64,000 bases of DNA, taken from assembly GCF_000308815.1 (NCBI RefSeq), contig NZ_BAFX01000020.1, positions 38,284 to 102,283 of the forward strand, read 5' to 3'. A program made the position numbers and the translations under genes. Source of the DNA: Nocardia concava NBRC 100430. Lineage in GTDB: Bacteria; Actinomycetota; Actinomycetes; Mycobacteriales; Mycobacteriaceae. Each line of letters begins with the position of its first letter. The stretch's first letter is position 1. This document shows positions 8,131 through 16,400 of the stretch, in pieces. The notes under the pieces were generated by a model. The model did not search any database, was not told the origin of the DNA, and was given only the letters and a program-made list of their open reading frames with translations.

Positions 8131-8886
8131 ATGGCAGCACAGCTCGGCTGGGTCCGGCAGTTCCACAAACCCGCGGCGGAAGGGCTTCCGCCGCTGCTGA
8201 TCTGCCCGCACGCGGGTGCGGGCGCGTCCAGCTACCGGGCGTTCTCGAAGGTGTTCAGCCGGTACTTCGATGTCGTCGTCTTCCAGTACCCGGGCCGCCA
8301 GGATCGGGCGCGAGAGGCGGCGGCGACCACGCTGACCGAACTCGGCGCGGGTGCGTTCGCGGATTACGTTGCCTCCGAGCATGATCGCGGGCTGCCGCTG
8401 ACCGTGTTCGGGCACAGCATGGGTGCGATGGTGGCCTTCGAGCTGGTGCGGGCCGCCGAAGCGGCGGGCCGCGAGGTGCGGCTGCTGGCCCCGTCGGCGG
8501 CGGTGTCGCCGGGCCGGGCCGCCGAACTGCCGCCGCATCCCACCGAGGACGAGCAGATCCTCGATCACCTGGGACGGCTGGAGGGCACCGGCGCGGACGT
8601 GCTGGGCAGCCGCGAGGTGATGCGCATGGCACTGCCGGTGGTGAAGGCCGACTACCGCGCCTTCGACGCGTACGCGTGCGCGCCGGATGTGAAGGTGCGG
8701 GCCAGGATTCAGGTGCTCGGCGGCGTGGAGGATCCCTTCGTGACGCCGCGCGATCTGTACGGCTGGGCGAACCACACCGAGCAGGAGTTGGAGGTGACCG
8801 TCTTCGACGGCGGCCACTTCTACCTCAACGAGCACACCGAGGGCATTGCCGAACTGCTCGTCCCGTCGCTGAATACCGTCGGGTGA
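8131..8886 (+). CDS. Type II (editing) thioesterase of the siderophore assembly line
   Basis: 251 residues; ATG at 8131 with AGGAG overlapping the previous stop region. It has the alpha/beta-hydrolase layout of stand-alone NRPS/PKS thioesterases: early CPHAGAGASSYR, then YPGRQDR, the nucleophile motif GHSMG with Ser96, and a C-terminal GGHFYL carrying the catalytic His. Such enzymes clear mis-primed or stalled acyl groups from carrier proteins. Because neither NRPS in this window ends in a thioesterase, a direct role in product release is also possible. It is the second gene of the operon, and its stop overlaps or abuts the ketosynthase start (GTGA at 8883). It may correspond to nbtA of Nocardia farcinica; that name is from memory and tentative. 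Confidence 0.86.
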   Translation: MAAQLGWVRQFHKPAAEGLPPLLICPHAGAGASSYRAFSKVFSRYFDVVVFQYPGRQDRAREAAATTLTELGAGAFADYVASEHDRGLPLTVFGHSMGAMVAFELVRAAEAAGREVRLLAPSAAVSPGRAAELPPHPTEDEQILDHLGRLEGTGADVLGSREVMRMALPVVKADYRAFDAYACAPDVKVRARIQVLGGVEDPFVTPRDLYGWANHTEQELEVTVFDGGHFYLNEHTEGIAELLVPSLNTVG

Positions 8887-8891
8887 GCGGC

Positions 8892-10202
8892 ATGGCGGAC
8901 GTGGATCCCATCGTCATCGCGGGCATGGCGATCGAGGCGCCGGGCGGCGTGGAGACGCTGCCCGCCTACTGGTCGGCGCTGGCGCAGGCGCGCGAGCTCA
9001 TCGGCGCGTTCCCCCGCGATCGGGAGTGGCCGCTGGAACAGTTGCTGTCGCTGCATCAGGTGGAGGGCTGGACCCGGGTGCCCGATGCGGGCGGATTCCT
9101 CGATGGGGCAACGGAATTCGATCCGATGTTCTTCGGCATCACCCCGCGCGAGGCCGTGTCCATGGATCCGCAGCAGCGGGTCGGCATGCGGGTGGCCTGG
9201 CGGGCGCTGGAGAACGCGGGCATCAATCCCGGCTCGCTGGACGGTGCCGAGGTCGGGTGCTTCATGGGCGCGTCCATCAACGAGTACGGACCGGCGTCGG
9301 CCGCGGTCACCGACTACAGCGGGTACCGGGTGACCGGCACCGCGTTGGGCGCGGTGGCCGGGCGCATTTCGCACGGGCTCGGGCTGACCGGGCCGTCCAT
9401 GAGCGTGGACACCGCCTGCGCGTCGTCGCTGACCGCACTGCACCTGGCCGCCAACGCGATTCGCAATGACGAATGCGAGTGGGCGCTGGCCGGTGGCGTC
9501 TGTGTCATGGGTTCACCCGCCGCCTTCTACGAGTTCTCCAAAAACAACGCGCTGGCCGCTGACGGTCACTGCCGGGCCTATGCCGCCGACGCGACCGGGA
9601 CCCTGTGGGGTGAGGGCGCGGGTGTCGTTGTGCTGGAACGGGAATCGCGGGCGCGAGTGCTCGGCCACCACGTCTATGCGCGGGTGCTGGGCACCCGGGT
9701 CAACCACAACGGCAAGGGCGCGCCGCTGGCCGTGCCGAGTTCCGTTGCGCAGCAGCGCCTCATCGAGAAGACCCTGGAGGCTGCGGGCATCAGCGCCGAC
9801 GCCGTCGGTCTGATCGAGGGCCACGGCACCGGTACCCCGGTCGGCGATCCGCTCGAATTGACCGCTCTTGCAAACGCTTACGGCGCACCCGCGCGCACTG
9901 CGGGTCCGCTGCTTGGCTCGGTGAAATCCAATATCGGCCACACCCAGGCGGCCTCCGGCATGCTCGGCCTGATCAAGGTGTTGCTGTGCGGGCAGAACGG
10001 CCAGATCGCGCCGACCCTGTTCGCCGACAATCCCACCGACAAGGTCGACTGGGACGCCACCAGCCTGCGCCTGGCCACCGAGCTCACCCCGTGGGAGCCG
10101 GTCGACGGCGTGCGCTACGGGGCCGTCTCGTCCTTCGGTGTCGCGGGAACCAATGCGCATGCCGTGCTCGCCATGCCTGTTTCGGAGGATCTCCATGTCT
10201 GA
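8892..10202 (+). CDS. Stand-alone beta-ketoacyl synthase of the siderophore PKS (MbtC-like)
   Basis: 436 residues from ATG 8892; a GTG at 8883 that overlaps the previous stop is an alternative. It contains only a ketosynthase domain, like MbtC. The catalytic triad is complete: Cys176 in DTACASS, His311 in EGHGTGT and His350 in NIGHTQAASG. It should condense an acyl starter with the malonyl unit held by the following AT-KR-ACP protein, giving the beta-hydroxy acid that links the two hydroxylysine units in mycobactin/nocobactin siderophores. The splitting of KS and AT-KR-ACP over two proteins is the mycobactin arrangement. It overlaps the next gene by 8 nt. Confidence 0.88.
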   Translation: MADVDPIVIAGMAIEAPGGVETLPAYWSALAQARELIGAFPRDREWPLEQLLSLHQVEGWTRVPDAGGFLDGATEFDPMFFGITPREAVSMDPQQRVGMRVAWRALENAGINPGSLDGAEVGCFMGASINEYGPASAAVTDYSGYRVTGTALGAVAGRISHGLGLTGPSMSVDTACASSLTALHLAANAIRNDECEWALAGGVCVMGSPAAFYEFSKNNALAADGHCRAYAADATGTLWGEGAGVVVLERESRARVLGHHVYARVLGTRVNHNGKGAPLAVPSSVAQQRLIEKTLEAAGISADAVGLIEGHGTGTPVGDPLELTALANAYGAPARTAGPLLGSVKSNIGHTQAASGMLGLIKVLLCGQNGQIAPTLFADNPTDKVDWDATSLRLATELTPWEPVDGVRYGAVSSFGVAGTNAHAVLAMPVSEDLHV

Positions 10203-13200
10203 GTACCGGCTTCCCGACGGCACCGTTCCGGTCCTGCTGTCTTCCGAGACTGCCGACGGGCTGCGGGCCGAGGCGGCGCAGCTCGCCCGCTACCTGGCGG
10301 ACCGGCCAGAAGTGACGCCGGATCGTGTGGCGGACATGCTGTTCCGCACGCGCGCCGCGCGCCGCCGCCGGGCACTCGCCATGGTGTCGGGTCGCGACGA
10401 GTTGCTGACGGCACTCGAATCCATCGCCGCCGACACCGAGCATCCCGCCGTGGTGGCGAGCCTCGGTGCGGCCACCGCCCGCCGGACCGGCTTCGTCTTC
10501 CCCGGCCAGGGCAGTCAGCGCCCCGGCATGGGCAAGCTGTACTGCGGCCTCTCCCAGGCCTACCGGGACGAGGTGGACGCTTGCGCCGAACTGCACCGCG
10601 AGCACTACGGACACGCCCAGCCGCTGCACTACCTGCTCGGCGACGAGGGCCGTTTCGAGAACACGGTGTGGGAAGTCCAGCCCGCGTTGATGTTCCATAT
10701 GACCGGCCTGGCCGCCATGTGGCGGGCCTTCGGCGTCGAGCCGGCAGCCGCCATCGGGCACAGCCAGGGTGAGCTGGCCGCGGGCTGGGTGGCGCGGGTG
10801 ATGACCCGCCGCGACGCCGTCATGGCGGTCACCGAGCGCGCGCGGCTGGTGGAACGCATTTCCCCGCGCGGCTATTCGATGGCCGTACTCGGCATGGACC
10901 GGGAAGAGGTGGAGGCCCTGCTGGCCCGCCACTCCGGCTGGGCCGAGCTGTCGGTGGTGAATTCGCCACACATCCTGGCCATCTCGGGCGACCGGGACAC
11001 CATCGTCGACATGGTCGCCGCCGCGCAGGCCAAGGGCAAGTTCGCCAAGGAGATCCAGGTCGCCTACCCGGCGCACACCTCGATCGTGGCCGAGTTGCGC
11101 ACCGACTTCGAGAACTTCCTCGGCGCGGAGATGAGCGCGCCGACCTTCAGCGCCGGTGAGATCCCCTGCTACGGAGCGACTCTGGGCGCGGCGATCACCC
11201 CCGACCTCGAGCACGAGCAGTACTGGTTCTGGAACCTGCGCAATCGCGTCCGCTTCGACCGCGCCATCGTGTCCGCCGCCGTGGACGGCATCGACACCTT
11301 CGTCGAGGTCGCCGAACACCCGACCCTGCAGCTCGCCGTCCAGGAGAACCTCGGCCTGGTCCCGCAGGATCCGGCCCTCCCGCCGCGCGACTTCCGCGTC
11401 CTGGGCACCTCCCTACGCACCGCCGACAGCCTGCGCGACTTCACCCGCAACCTGGCCACCGTCGCCGTCCACGACCTCACCTACGACTGGCAGTCCCTCC
11501 GCACGGACACCGGCACGGTGAGCCTGCCCCTGCGCGACTTCCCCAACACCGTCATGAACCCCCAGCGCCTGTGGGCGGCCTTCACACCGCCCGCCGGCCA
11601 GCCCACCCCCGAGCCGACCCACCGCCGCCCGCACCGCCTGGCGGAGAACTGGGTCCGCCTCGACAAGCGCTCGCTGGTCCCGCCGCGCGATCTGCTAGTC
11701 GTGGACCACACCGGCCGCAACCCGGAGCTGGCTGCGGCGCTGTGCACCGCAGCCCACAACCACGGCGGTTCGGCGCGCGTTCTGAACGGCGAAACCGACA
11801 CGGCCGCTGACGCTTACGACACCGTGGTGATCCTGCTGCCCGAGTTGCCGGAGTTGGATGCCTCGGCCGCTGTCGAGGAAGCCGCCGCGTTCTTCTCCGA
11901 GCCGTCGTGGCTGCCGGATCTGGCCGGAGTCACCAACTGCTGGCTGGTCACAGTGGGCGGCGAGCAGATCGTCGCGACGGATCCGGCTCCGCACCAGTTC
12001 CACGGCGCGGTCACCGCCGGATTCCGCTGCCTGGGCATGGAGTCGCTGGGTATCGCCTTCCGGCGGGTGGATCTCGCGGTGGGACAGGCGGATGCGAGCC
12101 AGGCGGCGGCGCTGGTGCGTGCGGTGCACGTCAAGAACGAGCCGGAGCTCGCGCTGCGTGACGGCGCGGTGTACGCCAAGCGGCTGGAAGTCGATGCCGC
12201 GCAGCCCGGTCCGGCCCGCGACGCCGATCTCTCGCACGTCGTGATCATCGGCGGCACCGGCACGCTCGGCGTGGAGTTCTGTGCTTACTACGCCGAGCGC
12301 GGCGCCGATCGCATCACCCTGCTCAGCCGTTCCGGCGAGACCGATGCGGTGACCCGCCGCTTGCGCCCGATCCGGGCGTCGGGCGACACCGAGATCATCG
12401 TCGAGTCCTGCGATGTCGCCGATGCCGACGCGGTGCTGGAACGGGCGGAGCGGCAGCAGGTTCCGGCCACCGTCATCGTGCACGCGGGCGTCAACTACGT
12501 GCGCGCCGAGCTGGCCGACGTCACCCCCGAGAAGTTCCGGGAGATGGCCGGTTCCAAGATCTACGGCACCGAGCACATGCTGAAGGCCTGGCCTCGGACC
12601 GCCGACGCACGGATCGTGCTGTGCTCCTCGGCCGCCGCCACCTTCGGCGGTCGCGGCCAGATCCTCTACGCCACCGTCAATCGCATGCTCGACGTGCTGG
12701 CTCGCCGCCTGCGTGCGCAGGGCGTCGACGCGGTCGCCATGCAGTGGGGACTGTGGGATCTCGAGGGTCCGTTGCACGCGGTCGGCACCGGACCGGTGCA
12801 AGCCGCCGGTGTCACGCCGATGCGGGCCGCCGATGCTCTCGAACTCGGCTTCACCGAACACGCCGACCACCGCGGCGCGGACAACCGCCTGGTCGCCGCC
12901 GCCGACTGGGCCGACGTGCAGGCCCTCATGGCCGCGATCGGCCAAGGCCCGCTGCTCGACGACGTGATCGCCGCCGCGGCTGTCGAAGAAGCGGTGGTAC
13001 CGAAGGACGACGCTGCCTCTGGCCAGACCAGCGCCGCCCCTCGCCATTCCAGTGCAGTCCCTCGTCATCCCAGCGTGCTTTTGGCTGGGATCCACGACGA
13101 CGCAGTGGATTCCGGCCAAAAGCACGCCGGAATGACGGGAGCGATGACGGGAGCCGGGGCGGTCGACGGCGGAGCATCCGGTGCGGGCTCCGTGAATCTG

Positions 13201-13422
13201 GCCGAGCAGGTGCGGCGGCAGTTGGGGAAGGTCATGGGCGCGGACACCGACGCCTTCGACACCTCCGTCCCGTTGGTGGCGCTCGGGCTGGATTCCTTGC
13301 AGGCCTTGGACTTCCGCAAGCGGGTGCGGGTGGAGCTGAACCGGGATCTGCCGGTGGCGGCGATCCTGGGCGGCGCGTCGCTGGACGATGTCGTCCGGTT
13401 GATGGCCACCAGCCAGGCGTAA
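10195..13422 (+). CDS. Polyketide synthase AT-KR-ACP (MbtD-like), with a palindromic-element insertion in the KR-ACP linker
   Basis: 1075 residues; ATG 10195 with GGAGG 7 nt upstream, inside the end of the KS gene. Acyltransferase: FPGQGSQ at about residue 102 and GHSQGE with Ser190. Ketoreductase: NADPH motif GGTGTLG at about 686, with active-site Ser, Tyr and Asn in SSAAATFGG and ILYATVN. Carrier domain: LGLDSLQ with the phosphopantetheine Ser1034. It loads an extender, reduces the beta-keto group to hydroxyl and holds the chain on its ACP, working with the separate ketosynthase. Residues about 957-981, between KR and ACP, come from the second 73-bp palindromic element and are flanked by low-complexity repeats (PRHSSAVPRHPS), so the element sits in a tolerant linker. 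Confidence 0.88.
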   Translation: MSEYRLPDGTVPVLLSSETADGLRAEAAQLARYLADRPEVTPDRVADMLFRTRAARRRRALAMVSGRDELLTALESIAADTEHPAVVASLGAATARRTGFVFPGQGSQRPGMGKLYCGLSQAYRDEVDACAELHREHYGHAQPLHYLLGDEGRFENTVWEVQPALMFHMTGLAAMWRAFGVEPAAAIGHSQGELAAGWVARVMTRRDAVMAVTERARLVERISPRGYSMAVLGMDREEVEALLARHSGWAELSVVNSPHILAISGDRDTIVDMVAAAQAKGKFAKEIQVAYPAHTSIVAELRTDFENFLGAEMSAPTFSAGEIPCYGATLGAAITPDLEHEQYWFWNLRNRVRFDRAIVSAAVDGIDTFVEVAEHPTLQLAVQENLGLVPQDPALPPRDFRVLGTSLRTADSLRDFTRNLATVAVHDLTYDWQSLRTDTGTVSLPLRDFPNTVMNPQRLWAAFTPPAGQPTPEPTHRRPHRLAENWVRLDKRSLVPPRDLLVVDHTGRNPELAAALCTAAHNHGGSARVLNGETDTAADAYDTVVILLPELPELDASAAVEEAAAFFSEPSWLPDLAGVTNCWLVTVGGEQIVATDPAPHQFHGAVTAGFRCLGMESLGIAFRRVDLAVGQADASQAAALVRAVHVKNEPELALRDGAVYAKRLEVDAAQPGPARDADLSHVVIIGGTGTLGVEFCAYYAERGADRITLLSRSGETDAVTRRLRPIRASGDTEIIVESCDVADADAVLERAERQQVPATVIVHAGVNYVRAELADVTPEKFREMAGSKIYGTEHMLKAWPRTADARIVLCSSAAATFGGRGQILYATVNRMLDVLARRLRAQGVDAVAMQWGLWDLEGPLHAVGTGPVQAAGVTPMRAADALELGFTEHADHRGADNRLVAAADWADVQALMAAIGQGPLLDDVIAAAAVEEAVVPKDDAASGQTSAAPRHSSAVPRHPSVLLAGIHDDAVDSGQKHAGMTGAMTGAGAVDGGASGAGSVNLAEQVRRQLGKVMGADTDAFDTSVPLVALGLDSLQALDFRKRVRVELNRDLPVAAILGGASLDDVVRLMATSQA
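13064..13136. repeat. 73-bp palindromic element, copy 2, in frame in the PKS gene
   Basis: Arms 13064-13095 and 13105-13136 (32 nt each) around a 9-nt spacer; left arm begins GTCATCCCAGCGTGCTTTTG, right arm ends CACGCCGGAATGAC. It has the same architecture and translation frame as copy 1 at 3210-3282, encoding LLAGIH..AVDSGQKHAGMT. A degenerate fragment of the left end seems to be repeated just upstream (13049-13060). Confidence 0.88.
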
Positions 13423-13456
13423 GTCGGACGACATACTTTCAGGAGCGAGACGAGAC

Positions 13457-16400
13457 ATGGCGAACGATGCCAAGACCCTGCTGGAGCGCCGCAAGGAGCT
13501 GCTGCGCCGGCGGATAGCCGAGAGCGGTGTCGCCGCGGCGACCGCCACGCCCGCCCCCGCGGCCCGCGCCACGGCGGGGGAGCGGCACCCGCTGTCGGAC
13601 GGGCAGCGGCGCATGTGGTTCCTGCAGACCCGTGATCCGGCGGACACCACGCTCAATATCTGTGTGGCCTACCGGCTCTCGGGCGCGTTGGATGCCGATC
13701 GGTTCCATGCGGCGGTCGATGCGGTCGCCGCTCGGCACGACATTCTGCGCACCACTTACGGTCTCGGCGAGGATGGTGAGCCGTACCAGATCGCCCGCGC
13801 GGATCTCGCTCCCGGCTGGGAGTCCCACGACCTGAGCGAGCTGCCCGAGGGAAGCCGGTCGCGTCGCCTGGAAGTGCTGGCGCGCAGGGAATTCAGCCGT
13901 CCCTTCGACCTGTCGGTGGAGTCGCCGTTGCGTCTCACCCTCGTGCGTCTCGCGGCCGAGGAGTTCGCGCTGATTCTCGTCGCCCACCACATCTGCTGGG
14001 ACGACGACTCCTGGGGCGTGTTCTTCGGTGAGCTCAACACCGCCTACCTTGGCGGCGAACTCCACGCTCTCCCTGGTCAATTCGCCGATGTCGAGGTTTT
14101 CGATGTCGACACCGTGGCATCGGACGCCGATCTCGAGTACTGGCGCGGCGCCCTCCGCCCCTTGCCGGAGTCGCTCGAATTGCCCGGCAAATCGGTCGAT
14201 TCCGCCTCCCGCAAGGCCGAGCGCCGCACGCTCGCCCTGTCGGGCGATCTGATGCGGCGGGTGGACGCCTTCGCCCGTGACCGCTCGGCCACCCCGTTCA
14301 TGGTGCTGCTGGCCGCCTACGAGGCGATCGTTCACCGCTACACCGCCGCGGGCGACTTCCTGGTCTCGGTCCCGGTCACGGTGCGCCGCAATGCCATTGC
14401 CGAATCCCTGATCGGCTACTTCGGCAATACCCTGCTGCTGCGCGCCACCCTCACCGCCCGTGACAGCTTCGCCGCCTTCACCGATGCCGTCCGCGACACC
14501 TGCCTGGGCGCGTTCGCGCACCAGGGCGTCGGCATCGATCGTGTTGTCCGCGAGGCCAATCCGGACCGCCTGGGTGGCAAGGACGGCCTGGATCAGCTGG
14601 TCCGCCTGGGCTTCAGCGTCCGCAAGAGCGCCGACGGCTTCGCCCTCGACGGCATCGACGCCACCCTGCTCGACCTCGGCAGCCCGGTGACCCAGCTGCC
14701 GCTGAGCCTGGCCGTCGTGCTCGAGCCGACCGGTGCGTACCTGGAGGCCGAATACCAGATCGACCGGCTGGACGGCGGATTGGTCGACCAGCTGCTGGCC
14801 CACTACGCGCAGCTGCTCGGCGCGGCCCTGGACGAGCCGGGCAAGCGCATCGGCGACCTGGACATCCTGGGTGCCGCCGATGCCGCGCGCATCCTCGAGC
14901 TCTCGCGCGGCCCGGTGGTCGAAACCCCGGCCGCCACCATGGTGGACCTGTTCCAGGCCCGCGTCGCCGCCGCCCCCGAGGCCATTGCCGTGGTCGCCCC
15001 CGACCAGGGCGTGGAACTCACCTACGCCGCGCTCAACCGCCGCGCGAATCGCTTGGCGCACTGGCTGATCCGCCAGGGCCTGGGCACCGAGGACGTGGTC
15101 GGCCTGCGCCTGTCCAACTCGGTGGAATTCGTGGTCGGCATGCTCGCCGTGCTCAAGTCCGGCGCGGCCTACCTGCCCATCGACCCGGCCTACCCGGACG
15201 ACCGCATCGACTACCTGGTCGAGGATGCCCGCCCTCGCCTGGTGCTGGGCCGCGTCGAACTCGACGCCGCCGAACTGTCGGCCGCCGACCTGCCCGACCA
15301 TGACCCGTCCGATGCCGACCGCCTGCGCGCCTTGCGCCCCGGCAATCTGGCCTACGTCATCTACACCTCGGGTTCGACCGGCAAGCCCAAGGGCGTCCCG
15401 GTCCCGCACGGCGCGATCGCCGAACACCTCGACGGCTTCGTCGCCGAATGGGGCATGACCGCCGAAGACCGTCTGCTGCAGTCCTCTTCGGTGAGCTTCG
15501 ACGCCTCCCTGCTGGACATCTTCGTCACCTTCACCGCGGGGGCGCGCCTGGTCGTCCCGAAACCCGATGCGTTCCGCGACATTCCGTATGTCGCCGAGAT
15601 CATCACCCGCTGCGGCGTCACCGTGCTGCACATGGTGCCGTCCATGCTCAGCACCTTCCTGCTGCTGCCGGAGGTGAGCCAGTGGCGGGCGCTGCGTCAC
15701 GTCCCGGTCGGCGGTGAGGCGCTGCCGGGCGAGGTGGCCGACAAGTTCGCGGGCATCTTCGACGCGGAGCTGCGCAACCACTACGGGCCCACCGAGGCCG
15801 TGGTGTGCGCGACGCACCAGGATGTGGTGGGACCGCAGGGCACCCGCATCGTCCCGATCGGCACGCCGAACCGGAATGTGTTCGTGTATCTGCTGGATGA
15901 GGCGTTGCAGCTGGTCCCGACCGGCGTGGTCGGCGAAATCTATTTGGGCGGTGAGCAATTGGCGCGCGGCTACCTCAATCGCGCGGGCCTGAGCGCGGAG
16001 CGCTTCGTGGCCGACCCGTTCGGCGACCGCAACGGCCTGCCGGGCGGCCGCCTCTACCGCACCGGTGACCTGGCCCGCCGCAATGCCGACGGCGAGATCG
16101 AATTCGTGGGCCGCGCCGACGAACAGGTGAAGGTGCGCGGCTTCCGCATCGAACTCGGCGAGGTGGAGGCCGTCATCGGCAGCCATCCCGATGTGGGCCA
16201 CTGTGTGGTGATCGCCACCGAGGATGCCGCCGTCGGAGCCATGCTCGCCGCCTATGTGGTGCCCGCGGCCGGTGCGATCGTGGACACCGAGCAGGTGCGC
16301 GCGCACGCCGCCGCCACCCTGCCGGACTACATGGTGCCCGCCGCCTTCGCGGTCATCGACGAGATCCCGCTGACCGTGCACGGCAAGCTGGACAAGCGCG

